Below are positions 36,204-45,798 of a DNA stretch of 64,000 nt, one piece after another. The position numbers and the translations under genes are program-made. Position 1 is the stretch's first letter, and each line of letters opens with the position of its first letter. Source of the stretch: Rubellicoccus peritrichatus (GTDB lineage: Bacteria > Verrucomicrobiota > Verrucomicrobiia > Opitutales > Cerasicoccaceae); the NCBI RefSeq assembly GCF_033100135.1, contig NZ_CP136920.1, forward strand, positions 868,001 through 932,000, read 5' to 3'. Below the pieces are notes generated by a model. That model saw nothing but the letters and a program-made list of their open reading frames with translations, ran no database searches and was not told the origin of the DNA.

Positions 36204-38339
36204 ATGGAAACAGATGGCAGAATAGCGATAGCCCCAAATGCACGGCTGCTTGATCTCGTAGGTCACAAACTTGCAGTTCCCGGCAATACTACACTTGCTG
36301 AGGTCCAGAAAGTTTTCCACGAGCATAATTTCAAATACCTGGCCATTCACGAAAATGAACGAATCACCGGGATTTGTTCGCGCGAACGTGTCGGCGATCT
36401 GCTCGGTTCCCAATTTGGCTACTCCATTTACGCTAAGAAGCTAATTCGGGACTACACCATCCCTGAGCCGGAAATTCTGGTTATCGGGACACCACTTGCC
36501 ACCGTCCTGGAACGCGTTTTTTCCAGACCAGCCGAACACTTTTATCATGATGTGGCGCTCGTCGATGATAAGTACCATCTGGCTGGGTTAATTCCAGTCG
36601 ACAACCTGGTCCGTTTTCAAAATGCACTGCTCTCCGACAAGCTCAATATCCTGAGTGCGAATGAAAAAAGCCTGCTCAGGCAAAAAGGTGAATTAGCAGA
36701 TTTAGCCGAACGGCTTGAGGTCGCCAATGCCGAGCTGCAAACTGCCCGCGATGTTGCCATTGAAAGTACCAAACTGAAATCTCAATTCCTCGCCAATATG
36801 AGTCATGAGATTCGAACGCCGATGAATGGCATCATTGGCATGATCAGCCTACTGACCGATTCCGAAGTCAACGAAGAGCAACGACATTACTGCCAGACAA
36901 TACAAAAAAGTGCAGAAGCTTTACTTGGTCTGATTAACGACATTCTCGACTTTTCAAAAATCGAAGCCGGCAGGCTGGATGTTTCGAATGAAGAAACACC
37001 CATTCGGGATTTAGCAGAAGAATGCTTGTCACTCCTCTCCGAAGGAGCTGCCAACAAACACCTCGAACTGATACTCGATATCGACCCTGCAGTGCCGGAA
37101 TGGATAGAAGTCGATCCGCTACGCTACCGGCAAATCATCAACAACCTGGTTGGCAATGCCATCAAGTTCACTAACGATGGTGAAGTCATTGTCCGTATTC
37201 GGGTGCAAGGAGGTGCAGAAGAAGGTTACTTTCTCCATACCGAAGTTCAGGATTCGGGCATAGGAATCGAAGAAAAACACCTCCACACCTTATTTGAGCC
37301 ATTCACCCAGGGAGACGGGTCTACCAGCCGAAAGTATGGTGGAACCGGGCTCGGACTCGCGATCTCACATCGATTAGCGACCTTGATGGAAGGCAAACTA
37401 GGTTGTGAAAGTGAGAATGAGGTCGGATCATCATTCTGGCTAACCCTGCCATTGAGTGTCACCAAGGCACCCGACTCAATCACTCCGCAACGCCCATTGC
37501 CCAAAGGACTGCGCGCACTGGTTGTGGACGATCACGATATCGCATCCGAAACACTTTGCCGGCAAATCACTAACTTCGGGCCCTATGCCGCTCCAGCAAG
37601 TGATACCTTTTCGGCAATGCGGTTTCTCAAGGAAGCAATTGATGCGAACGACCCATTCCACTATTTGTTTATCGACTCGCATCTGCCCGAGAACACAACT
37701 GAAGAGTTGTGTCGGCAAATCCATGAGGATGAATCCTTCTCAGATACAACTATTATTTTGCTCAGCCCAGTCGGGAAAGCCCCTGACTTTAACCAGCCGA
37801 ACTCTGAACGAACCAGCAAAGTTCTACTGAAGCCTGTGGGCCCAAATGGATTGGAAGAAATGCTCCACCGGGCCAAACCCCAGGTGAATGCAACCACCAA
37901 AGCTGAAGAGGCAAACGAAGAACCCCAAAGGATCGCAGAGCAAAAACCATTACGCATTTTACTCGCGGAGGACAACGGCACCAACCGGGAAGTCGCAATC
38001 ACGATCTTAGAACGCTTAGGCCACAAAATCCACATGGCGGAAAACGGTATGCAGGCTCTCGATATCCTGCGGAGCGAAAAGATCGACTGCATCTTGATGG
38101 ATTGCCAAATGCCAGTCATGGACGGCTATGAAACAACTCGGGCCATTCGAGAAGGTTTTCACGGTGTGAGTCAGAATTCCGTCACAATTATTGCCATGAC
38201 AGCACATGCCATGCAAGGTGATCGCCAACGTTGCCTTCAAGCAGGAATGGACGATTACATCAGCAAGCCTGTCACAATTGAGCGACTGGCGGAAATACTC
38301 CATGGAGTCAGTATACGAACGAGCAACATTGCGCAATAA
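36204..38339 (+). CDS. CBS-pair hybrid histidine kinase with two receiver domains
   Basis: The 711 residues contain: a CBS-pair-like sensor (about 20-155, with TLAEVQKVFHEHNFKYLAIH and the HLAGLIPVDNLVRF strand); a coiled linker; HisKA with NMSHEIRTPMNGIIGM (His201); a HATPase (NNLVGNAIKFTNDGE, DSGIGIEE, YGGTGLGLAIS); a first receiver around 445-570 with Asp491 in LFIDSHLPE; and a second around 580-705 with Asp633 in ILMDCQMPVMDGYE and YISKPVT. The first receiver is divergent. There are no membrane segments, so this is a cytosolic sensor, perhaps of adenine nucleotides through CBS. An AT-rich 133-bp gap precedes it. No output regulator is adjacent. Confidence 0.92.
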   Translation: METDGRIAIAPNARLLDLVGHKLAVPGNTTLAEVQKVFHEHNFKYLAIHENERITGICSRERVGDLLGSQFGYSIYAKKLIRDYTIPEPEILVIGTPLATVLERVFSRPAEHFYHDVALVDDKYHLAGLIPVDNLVRFQNALLSDKLNILSANEKSLLRQKGELADLAERLEVANAELQTARDVAIESTKLKSQFLANMSHEIRTPMNGIIGMISLLTDSEVNEEQRHYCQTIQKSAEALLGLINDILDFSKIEAGRLDVSNEETPIRDLAEECLSLLSEGAANKHLELILDIDPAVPEWIEVDPLRYRQIINNLVGNAIKFTNDGEVIVRIRVQGGAEEGYFLHTEVQDSGIGIEEKHLHTLFEPFTQGDGSTSRKYGGTGLGLAISHRLATLMEGKLGCESENEVGSSFWLTLPLSVTKAPDSITPQRPLPKGLRALVVDDHDIASETLCRQITNFGPYAAPASDTFSAMRFLKEAIDANDPFHYLFIDSHLPENTTEELCRQIHEDESFSDTTIILLSPVGKAPDFNQPNSERTSKVLLKPVGPNGLEEMLHRAKPQVNATTKAEEANEEPQRIAEQKPLRILLAEDNGTNREVAITILERLGHKIHMAENGMQALDILRSEKIDCILMDCQMPVMDGYETTRAIREGFHGVSQNSVTIIAMTAHAMQGDRQRCLQAGMDDYISKPVTIERLAEILHGVSIRTSNIAQ

Positions 38340-38378
38340 ACTCCCTTGAATCAGGTTATCGCTTTTAGCAAAAGACAG

Positions 38379-39146
38379 CTACTTCGCGGCTCGATAAAGC
38401 GTGTCCACACAATTTCGAACAAACTGTTCGTCAGTCAGGCCAAACACAGCAGATGGTGGCATCTTAACTCGCGTTTTTAGGTAATCTGCTATCTCTCGAA
38501 ACAGCCGAGTTCTTTCCAGTGGGTCAAATTCATTGCGCCTTCTCAAGGCTTGAAGCGCAATCTCGGCCTCACCCGGATCGATCGATTGTCGCAGTGTCGC
38601 CTCCGCATTCGGATGATCTCGAAAGGAGTTATACTTATCACCAAGAATCTGTTGCAATGCCGGAGCCCGCACATCCACGTGTCGAATCACCACAGTGCCA
38701 CCAGCAAGATCGCCAAGTCGCTGCGAACGCCGCGTAAGTAAACAAACGACACCCCCAACAAAGTAAAAAACCGGCAAACTGTCTACAAAGCGAAGCAGGT
38801 TACGAATAATCAATTGGTTTCCACGCAAGCGCAAACCCTGCTCATCCATAACACGCAATTTCATTACACGCTTCCCCAGAGTCTGACCACGCCACTTCCA
38901 CTCCATAAAGATGAAATATCCAATAGACATCACAAAATATGTAAGTGCATAAAATGCAGCCGCAACATCAGCACTGACCAGACTCATCAAAGTAAAAGCA
39001 ATTCCAAGGACAGACATAATTGCTGTAATAGTGGCTAGATCTAAAACCAATGCGACAAGCCGGGTAACGGGACTCGCCAGAGGTAAGGAAAAGCGCACTC
39101 CCTCCTGGGTTTGAATAATCAATTGATTCTGCCTTTGCCCGATCAT
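38379..39146 (-). CDS. RDD-family membrane protein
   Basis: This 255-residue protein has three to four hydrophobic helices in an RDD arrangement (the VTRLVALVLDLATI start, WKWRGQTLGKRVMKLRVMD and RNLLRFVDSLPVFYFVGG). A soluble C-terminal helical region of about 100 residues follows (DPLERTRLFREIADYLKTR). RDD proteins are multi-pass membrane proteins of mostly unknown function. It overlaps the SpoIIM-like gene by 4 nt and is the last gene of the MoxR/DUF58 run. An RDD next to SpoIIM, DUF58 and MoxR is a recurring grouping. Confidence 0.85.
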   Translation of the reverse strand: MIGQRQNQLIIQTQEGVRFSLPLASPVTRLVALVLDLATITAIMSVLGIAFTLMSLVSADVAAAFYALTYFVMSIGYFIFMEWKWRGQTLGKRVMKLRVMDEQGLRLRGNQLIIRNLLRFVDSLPVFYFVGGVVCLLTRRSQRLGDLAGGTVVIRHVDVRAPALQQILGDKYNSFRDHPNAEATLRQSIDPGEAEIALQALRRRNEFDPLERTRLFREIADYLKTRVKMPPSAVFGLTDEQFVRNCVDTLYRAAK

Positions 39147-40141
39147 GTACTGGATACTTTGCGTCCTCCAAAAACGATAAAGGCAATGAGGGCTGTTAAT
39201 TGAGCGAGTCCAAAAACGATTTTCACACTATAAGGAATAATCGGTTCATGGTACTGAGATAAGAAGGCTTCAACAAGCCCAGCCCATACCAAAAGGATGG
39301 CAACGCCTGCAATCAAAGTAATCAAGTCGCTCCGGACATCCTTTAATCGAGACCTCATAGGCTTGCGACCATCCTTGAAAAGCAGTGCCTTGCCAAGGAC
39401 GAGCCCAGCCTGCCCGGCCAGCAATATCGAAGGGATTTCTACAGAACCATGTGGCAACAGCCAGCCAAGCAAAAATATCCACTCACCGGCCAAAAGATAA
39501 TCCATTACAACAGCGCCAATGATGACTCCATTATAAAACAGTATGACAATCGTACCGACTCCAAAAGTCATGCCCAATGCCATTGCAAAGATCGATACTT
39601 TGATATTATTTGTCATCAAATAAGCTGAGAAGTAAGTCTTCCCGCCTTCAAGATCCTTACCCAGACTTGCTTCCTCGTCTGCCACTCGCTCGCTGGGGTC
39701 ACCCAGTAAATGCGAGAATGGCATGATAACGTCCTTCGAGTCCGGATCCAGCATAACAGCCAAACCACCAAAAAGAGAACCTGCAAAAAAAACCGCCATC
39801 ACAAAATAAAGGGATGATATATGACGTCTTATTACTAACGGAAATGTTTGCATGAACCACAATCTGAACATACGAACGGCCGGGCGACCTTCATTATCAT
39901 GCATCTCACCATAACCACGTGCAACAAGTCCCTCGAGTCTCTTGATAGTGGCAGGATCCGATGCATAAGACTCTAATTTAGCCAGATCAGATGCTGCTTG
40001 TTGATGCAAACGGTAAAACGATTGTGCTTCTTCGATCGACAGGCGTTTATTCGGCGCATTCTCCATGCGGGTCAGCAACTTCTCATATTGCTCCCAGGCA
40101 TCAGATCGCTCTCGCACAAATTTGTCTATATCAAGTATCAT
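39143..40141 (-). CDS. SpoIIM/DUF95-family membrane protein
   Basis: This 332-residue protein of the stage II sporulation protein M family has no connection to sporulation here. A soluble N-terminal helical domain (about 1-95, DKFVRERSDAWEQYEKLL) is followed by about five helices, with LGMTFGVGTIVILFYNGVII and HGSVEIPSILLAGQAGL typical of the family. The open frame reaches 40174, but ATG 40141 (MILDIDKF) avoids the overlap with the DUF58 stop and matches the family N-terminus. The function is unproven; relatives sit beside MoxR ATPases. Confidence 0.87.
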   Translation of the reverse strand: MILDIDKFVRERSDAWEQYEKLLTRMENAPNKRLSIEEAQSFYRLHQQAASDLAKLESYASDPATIKRLEGLVARGYGEMHDNEGRPAVRMFRLWFMQTFPLVIRRHISSLYFVMAVFFAGSLFGGLAVMLDPDSKDVIMPFSHLLGDPSERVADEEASLGKDLEGGKTYFSAYLMTNNIKVSIFAMALGMTFGVGTIVILFYNGVIIGAVVMDYLLAGEWIFLLGWLLPHGSVEIPSILLAGQAGLVLGKALLFKDGRKPMRSRLKDVRSDLITLIAGVAILLVWAGLVEAFLSQYHEPIIPYSVKIVFGLAQLTALIAFIVFGGRKVSST

Positions 40142-40145
40142 TATG

Positions 40146-41501
40146 CTACAGAGCTTGGCGTGCCTTAACGGCAAGGTATTGATTAACCACTTCGACGGAG
40201 AGGCGTTCGTGATTCAACAGTCCCAACTGGACCCCTTCGCGACGCAAACCCTTACTCAATTCACGAAACTCATGCCATTTCAAATGATCAGCAATGCGCT
40301 GTGAGATATCGGCCGATTTCTCCACAGGATTGTCTTCAGCAAAAAGTGGGCAAACACCATCATCCTTCAACATACTTGCAATGACCAAATGCTGACCGGA
40401 AACCATACGTACTCTTTCGGCAAAAGCTTCAGCTGTGACCGGGTCACTCAAGTCGGTCAATATGATGATCAAGGCACGGCGCCTCAACCGCATCCGAATA
40501 AAAGAAAACAACTCGTCAAAGTCAGGTTGAACACGTTCGGGAGCCAGACCAAAGAGTGCATCCTGAAGCGTCTGGTTATGCTGACGACCTGAATTTGCTC
40601 TGACAAATCCCGTAACCTTACGATGAAAAGACACCATCCCAAAAAGATCACCTTGCCTTGATGCCACCAATCCAAGAACGCTCGCAGCTGTAACAAAACG
40701 CTCAAGCGTTGATTCAGGAAATTTCGTCTCTGCATTCTGACCTGGCAGGCGTCGTGCACTCATCCGTGAATGATCAATAACCAGATAAATCTCCTGCGTC
40801 CGCTCCACCTGAAAGGTTTTGGTCACCAACTCCCCTCGTTTTGCGGCCGCCTTCCAATGAATATCAACCAAGCTATCACCTGGCAAATACTGGCGAAGTT
40901 GCTCATATTCACGCCCTTGTCCGACAACTCTTTGGGCATGAGCTCCTGCAAGTCCACGATTGAGAAACAAATTTGCAAGCTGTTGGCGCTCACGTCTCAG
41001 ATTGGGATAAACCCTGATCTCGCCCACCACATCGAAGCTTTTGCGCAGTTCCCAGAAACCCCAACGTGAATGGGTTGCAGCATAAACTTTACGTATTTTG
41101 AAAACACCACGCTGGCGTGATACAACTGGCCACTTGACCGTCCAAAAAGGAGCAATCCCTTTTAGTTGAACTTCCAGTGTATCCATGTCCGATTCAATTG
41201 TATCATGAAAAGGAATACCAAGCATCAGTACCAATGAATCGCTATTCCCGTTGCTCTTTTTCAGAAAAATTTCCAGCGAACCAGGGTTGTCTTTGGAAAG
41301 CCGGCAAACAGGCGTTATTTCAATCTGTACGCCATCATAGCAACTACGCGACTGCCACCAATCGAAAAATGCAGTAAGAAACCAAATTGAATAGAGCAGA
41401 AGAGCAAACCACATTAAACCAGGAGCTAAGGGCGCAACCAGGGTTGACGGTAATAATACCGCCGCATAGATCAGAGACCTGCCTGTGGGAGCAAAATGCA
41501 T
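40146..41501 (-). CDS. DUF58 / vWA-like protein
   Basis: This 451-residue protein has two N-terminal hydrophobic helices (about 8-50), a beta-rich region (about 60-190), the DUF58 signature YEQLRQYLPGDSLVDIHWKAAAKRGELVTK (split here as YEQLRQYLPGDS and DIHWKAAAKRGEL), and then a vWA-like fold (IYLVIDHSRMS, a MIDAS-type D-x-S). DUF58 proteins are encoded next to MoxR ATPases and are thought to be their metal-binding partners. It begins 29 nt after the MoxR gene. Confidence 0.9.
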   Translation of the reverse strand: MHFAPTGRSLIYAAVLLPSTLVAPLAPGLMWFALLLYSIWFLTAFFDWWQSRSCYDGVQIEITPVCRLSKDNPGSLEIFLKKSNGNSDSLVLMLGIPFHDTIESDMDTLEVQLKGIAPFWTVKWPVVSRQRGVFKIRKVYAATHSRWGFWELRKSFDVVGEIRVYPNLRRERQQLANLFLNRGLAGAHAQRVVGQGREYEQLRQYLPGDSLVDIHWKAAAKRGELVTKTFQVERTQEIYLVIDHSRMSARRLPGQNAETKFPESTLERFVTAASVLGLVASRQGDLFGMVSFHRKVTGFVRANSGRQHNQTLQDALFGLAPERVQPDFDELFSFIRMRLRRRALIIILTDLSDPVTAEAFAERVRMVSGQHLVIASMLKDDGVCPLFAEDNPVEKSADISQRIADHLKWHEFRELSKGLRREGVQLGLLNHERLSVEVVNQYLAVKARQAL

Positions 41502-41530
41502 TTTATTAATCCATATTATTTATTCGAAAA

Positions 41531-42496
41531 TCAACGAGGAACTGGAATGGATTGCAAAAGTTGTGTAATAACCTCCTGGATAGTCAGCCCTTCAATTTCA
41601 TATTCCGGGCGTAGAATTAAGCGATGTTCCAAAACCGGTATGGACATCGCTTTGACGTCATCGGGAGTCGTGTAGTCACGACCATCCAACGCAGCACGAG
41701 CCCGTGCTGCCAAAAGTAAAGACTGCGTGGCACGCGGACCGGCACCAACCAATACACTTTCATGAGATCGTGAACCACGAACGATACCAACGATGTAAGC
41801 CACCAATTCCTCACGTACGAGAACCTTGGCAAGCGCTTGCCGAACTTCCAGCAATTCACCGGGTTCAAGAACCGCTTCCACAATGTCCGAAGCCAATGTC
41901 GACTCTGGTGTTTGTCCCGACAACATACGCAACGCAAGCGTTGTTTCATCAGCTTCTTCAGGATAGCCCATTGCGATATTCAACATAAAGCGATCCTTCT
42001 GCGCCTCTGGCAAAGGATAGGTGCCTTCATGCTCGATCGGGTTTTGTGTGGCGAAAACGGTGAAACCCGGGTCGAGTTCATGTCGATCCCGGTCAATCGT
42101 CACGATACGCTCTTGCATAGCCTGGAGCAAGGCAGCCTGAGTTTTAGCCGGCGCGCGATTGATCTCATCGGCAAGTAGGAATGTTGTAAACACAGGGCCT
42201 TTGGCGAGGAAGAATTCCTGGGTCTTCATATTGAAAATATTCGTCCCTGTAATGTCTGCAGGCATAAGATCCGGCGTGAACTGAATGCGGCCTGAATCCA
42301 CTGCAAGCACTCGTGCAAGGGTTTTCACGAGCAATGTTTTGGCCACGCCAGGAACCCCTTCGATTAGGGCATGATTTCCAGTCAGCACTGTGATAAGTGC
42401 CAAATCAATAACCTGTTCTTGTCCTATTATTACTCGTCCAATCTGCTCCCTTGCTTTTGCAATGGTTGATTTGAATTTATCAAGATCTACATTCAC
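41531..42496 (-). CDS. MoxR-family AAA+ ATPase
   Basis: This 321-residue AAA+ chaperone-like ATPase has Walker A EGVPGVAKTLLVKT, Walker B FLLADEINRAPAKTQAALLQ, sensor 1 VFATQNPIEHEGTYPLPEAQ, and a C-terminal lid. MoxR enzymes are proposed to remodel vWA-containing proteins, which fits the DUF58 gene directly downstream. Its ATG overlaps the DUF4350 gene stop by 4 nt, indicating coupling. Confidence 0.94.
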   Translation of the reverse strand: MNVDLDKFKSTIAKAREQIGRVIIGQEQVIDLALITVLTGNHALIEGVPGVAKTLLVKTLARVLAVDSGRIQFTPDLMPADITGTNIFNMKTQEFFLAKGPVFTTFLLADEINRAPAKTQAALLQAMQERIVTIDRDRHELDPGFTVFATQNPIEHEGTYPLPEAQKDRFMLNIAMGYPEEADETTLALRMLSGQTPESTLASDIVEAVLEPGELLEVRQALAKVLVREELVAYIVGIVRGSRSHESVLVGAGPRATQSLLLAARARAALDGRDYTTPDDVKAMSIPVLEHRLILRPEYEIEGLTIQEVITQLLQSIPVPR

Positions 42497-43734
42497 GATT
42501 TGCTCTTTCGGTTGGTATTTAAAATCTTCGTAATCTCCTGGTAGCCTAGAACAAGATCACGCTTGTGTACCGGCTTGAGTCCTTCTCGTTTGGCAATCTT
42601 CCGTGCATTGGCAACACGCTTGATCGTTGCCGCATCATTTCGTCCGCAAGTACGTGCCCACAAATCGACACACTCATCCAGCAAAGTATCAGCACCAAGA
42701 CGCCGACGAATAAAGTCTACCTGAGCATCCTGCCCAGTCCGGCCAACTCGTACGACCGACTCTTTTTCTTCAAAGTCTTCCTTAGGCGGAACCAAAGTGG
42801 AAAGATGCTTCCATACGAACAACCCAGTAAAGAAAGCCAGGCCTAATGCCAGAGCACCTAGTTTATAGCTCCGAATCAACAGAGTGATTCCCTGAGGTTC
42901 CGTTACACCGAAATGTGTTTCATCAAATACGACAACGGATTTATCGCCAATCAACCAAGTAAGGAAATCTGGTTCACGGTTTTTTAATAAGCCTTCATTT
43001 GAAAGTAAGTAGGAATCTGTCATGATAACAATCGACCCACGCCCAAAAAGACGCTGAGCAACGACAACCTGACCATCCAGTGTATAGACACTGTCCCAAT
43101 ATTCTGAAAGCTCCGACCAGTATTTCGTCTCCTGCCATGGTAAAGATAAAGGAAGAGGGGACACCTCTTCGGCAACGAAAGCTGGATTAAGTTCAGCTGC
43201 TCCTGGGCCGACGGTATCCATGGAAAGATTTGAAGAAAAATACAAACCGGGAAGTGTTTCCGATTCCATGTCGGAGTGTATCTCTTCAGTTTCATCTACT
43301 TCACTCTCGACGTCACCTTCATCAAGATCGTCATCGATCTCGAGTTCTTCGTCCCAGGAATCTCGATGCTGCTTTTGATGCTTCAATGCAACAACCAGTC
43401 TTGCACCATGAGCAATACTATCACGAAGCGGATAAGCGGCATCTGATTCCAAATCTTCAAGGTCATAGGGACTAGCTGCTTCGAGGATAAAAACAGTATT
43501 GTCGCCAAATTGAACATCTGAAAAACGCTCAAAATTTCGACTAACCTTGATTCCCGGAACAGACTCCAAACTCTCGAAAAGCGCTTTGCCTCCTAATGGA
43601 TCTGCACGAAACGATGAGCCTGGTGGATATACATCCCCTCGTTCCAATCTTAGGTGAATGACAGCGTAAAAAGCCCCCATCATAATCAAAATAATCAGCA
43701 AAAGAACAAATGGCGCTGATCGTTTTGAGCTCAT
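42493..43734 (-). CDS. DUF4350-type membrane-anchored protein
   Basis: This 413-residue protein has an N-terminal helix (FVLLLIILIMMGAFYAVI), the DUF4350 signature PGSSFRADPLGGKALFESL, an acidic low-complexity insert (about residues 125-165), and a second helix near residue 295 (LGALALGLAFFTGLFVW). DUF4350 proteins usually occur with MoxR, DUF58 and DUF4129 genes. It most likely has a large extracytoplasmic middle domain. It overlaps both neighbours by 4 nt. Confidence 0.85.
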   Translation of the reverse strand: MSSKRSAPFVLLLIILIMMGAFYAVIHLRLERGDVYPPGSSFRADPLGGKALFESLESVPGIKVSRNFERFSDVQFGDNTVFILEAASPYDLEDLESDAAYPLRDSIAHGARLVVALKHQKQHRDSWDEELEIDDDLDEGDVESEVDETEEIHSDMESETLPGLYFSSNLSMDTVGPGAAELNPAFVAEEVSPLPLSLPWQETKYWSELSEYWDSVYTLDGQVVVAQRLFGRGSIVIMTDSYLLSNEGLLKNREPDFLTWLIGDKSVVVFDETHFGVTEPQGITLLIRSYKLGALALGLAFFTGLFVWKHLSTLVPPKEDFEEKESVVRVGRTGQDAQVDFIRRRLGADTLLDECVDLWARTCGRNDAATIKRVANARKIAKREGLKPVHKRDLVLGYQEITKILNTNRKSKS

Positions 43735-45431
43735 GCTGAGTCTCCTCCCGCCTGAAGTGCCCCACTTTGTATCAGCAGCCGTTGCATCTCTTTAACTTCA
43801 TCCTGGCTAGCCTGATAACCGCCATACCAAATATCCTCAAACAATCGAATCTCTGAACGAAAAGTATTCAGCAGTTCCTCCGTCCCGGCAGCCCGCTTAC
43901 TCAGCTCATAAACGTAATCTCGATTGGATTTAAAGCGTTGGATAACAATCCATCGCTGTTGCGCAAAATGCGCCAATTGAGCGAGAAAGAAAGCCCGAAG
44001 CGCCAGACGATAATCTCCTTTTGCAAGTAGATCCCTGGCCATATCAAGCCATTGGTTGCTGGGCAGCGAGTCCGCACGCACATCTTCGTCCGCCAGATTC
44101 GGAACTGCTTCAACCAATGATGCCGCTTCGGCTTCTGCGACACCTGGCTTACGTTGACCAAACAACCGAAATCCGAGATAAGCAATTGCAACAACGGCAA
44201 CCACGATTATAGTGATAAGAATAGGCCAGCCAAGTGATGGGGCATCAACAAGCTCGCGAGGCTGGTCTTCCTGCAACTCGTCGCGAAACCATGAGCGAAT
44301 CCATTCGGTAATGCGCTCCTGCCATTCATCCATAGTATCTAGAATGGCTTGAATCCATCCAGGCGGTTCTATCGATTCATCAACTTCCTCTTTGGGAAAG
44401 CGCCATATGTATTCCCTCTGCCGAAGCGTATCATCAATCGCACTATCCAGAGAATTTGATTGGATGGAGGCCTCAGTAATTGTCTCATTATTAACCACAT
44501 CCTCAGCCTTGAGGACACCATTGAAGCTCATGCCAACAAGAAACAGCAGGAGCGCCGATATGCCAACTTTAGCCATACGACGCGTGAACCCAACCAAAGC
44601 CAATCGAAGGTCAGCTCCACTTTGAACCGATTCACCATAATGGCACCGAAGTAAATAAACCGCTTTCACCAGAGGGTCCAGTGTAAGGTAAGTCAGTGCA
44701 AATGAAGTTGAAAATGTAGTGGAATTAAAGAAGGCAAAACCACTTTTAACAAAACTCGTCTCCACACCGAAGAGCATCTTCAACAAGTAAGGTAGCATCG
44801 CAATAACACTGAACCAATTGACGAACGTTACGATCCCGACCAGAAGAATAATTCCAACAACAAACCAGGATTGGCCTGGCCAAAGAGCTGCGAGTTTCCA
44901 ACTGCGTTCGACCACCTTAGAGGAATCCTCCTGTTTATCAACCGCATCCATGACGGTCATATTATGCAGGAAGGCATAAACACGTGGAAAAGGAATTGTA
45001 GCAACGAAAGCAAATGGAATGCAAATAAAACCAAGCCCCTGCCAGGTTGCTTGTCTGCGCATCATCGCCAATACAGTTTGAAAGGTCATGGGGTCACCCT
45101 CTTTCAGATAAAGCGTTGCCCGCAAAGAACGCGCAAACATGCACTGCCAGCATTTCATCCAAAGATAAAGCAACGCCATACCGAAGGCATAGTAGCTGAG
45201 AGATTGTTCAGCCAGGCCGCTGTGCGACATATCATTCCAGAAAAGGATAAATGCGACAACAAAGGGACCTGATCCCACTAAATAACAAATCCATGCTGAG
45301 GCTGTTGTGCGACGAAGTAAATGAACCCCCTCCTCCATCAAATCAAAAGCAGCAGGCTCAACCGTAGTATGATTCCGATTCCTTGCTCGACTTAGCCCAT
45401 TTCGTCTTTTGCTTCTGAATTGCCTCGCCAT
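43731..45431 (-). CDS. Multi-pass membrane protein with C-terminal DUF4129-like domain
   Basis: The 566 residues begin with a basic N-terminus, then about six hydrophobic helices (residues about 45-320), a periplasmic-like stretch with DALDDTLRQ-style charged helices, another helix near 410-430 (WPILITIIVVAVVAIAYLGF), and a C-terminal cytosolic DUF4129-like segment (about 460-560, ALRAFFLAQLAHFAQQRW and FEDIWYGG). The last part is the usual partner in MoxR/DUF58/DUF4350 clusters. The N-terminal portion is less conserved and I cannot assign it. Confidence 0.8.
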   Translation of the reverse strand: MARQFRSKRRNGLSRARNRNHTTVEPAAFDLMEEGVHLLRRTTASAWICYLVGSGPFVVAFILFWNDMSHSGLAEQSLSYYAFGMALLYLWMKCWQCMFARSLRATLYLKEGDPMTFQTVLAMMRRQATWQGLGFICIPFAFVATIPFPRVYAFLHNMTVMDAVDKQEDSSKVVERSWKLAALWPGQSWFVVGIILLVGIVTFVNWFSVIAMLPYLLKMLFGVETSFVKSGFAFFNSTTFSTSFALTYLTLDPLVKAVYLLRCHYGESVQSGADLRLALVGFTRRMAKVGISALLLFLVGMSFNGVLKAEDVVNNETITEASIQSNSLDSAIDDTLRQREYIWRFPKEEVDESIEPPGWIQAILDTMDEWQERITEWIRSWFRDELQEDQPRELVDAPSLGWPILITIIVVAVVAIAYLGFRLFGQRKPGVAEAEAASLVEAVPNLADEDVRADSLPSNQWLDMARDLLAKGDYRLALRAFFLAQLAHFAQQRWIVIQRFKSNRDYVYELSKRAAGTEELLNTFRSEIRLFEDIWYGGYQASQDEVKEMQRLLIQSGALQAGGDSA

Positions 45432-45440
45432 GACTAAAAC

Positions 45441-45758
45441 CTATTTAACAACCAGGCCTTCATGAAATGACGAAGGAATACTCACCAAGATATCACCAAG
45501 TACAAAGAATACAAACCAAACAAGCAGCAGGCCAATACAGGCAGCCAACCAGCCACCTGCATTACGCAACCATTCCTTACGTGGTTTTTCTACAACCTGG
45601 CTTAAGGTTTCCAGGCAACCTCGACAAATCATGCGCCCGTCATGCTCAGTCACACATTCTCGACAAAAAACGTTCTCGCACTCCGGGCATCTGGCAGCAC
45701 CTTCGCGATCACCGTGATTCAGACATCGCTGCGCAGTAGGGATGACCGGTGGTTGCAT
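45441..45758 (-). CDS. Small B-box-like zinc-finger protein with a C-terminal helix
   Basis: This 105-residue protein has an N-terminal Cys/His cluster (CLNHGDREGAARCPECENVF, then CRECV and CRGCLE), spaced like the B-box zinc fingers seen in some bacterial membrane proteins. One hydrophobic helix follows near residues 70-92 (WLAACIGLLLVWFVFFVLGD). The zinc module would be cytosolic. It starts the run into the DUF4129 gene with a 9-nt gap. A related Cys/His pattern occurs in the 192-residue protein at 47164-47742, so the two may be paralogous adaptors. Confidence 0.75.
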   Translation of the reverse strand: MQPPVIPTAQRCLNHGDREGAARCPECENVFCRECVTEHDGRMICRGCLETLSQVVEKPRKEWLRNAGGWLAACIGLLLVWFVFFVLGDILVSIPSSFHEGLVVK

Positions 45759-45798
45759 AGATATGGAGGCTGAACAGTGTGCTGAGGAATGATAGTCT

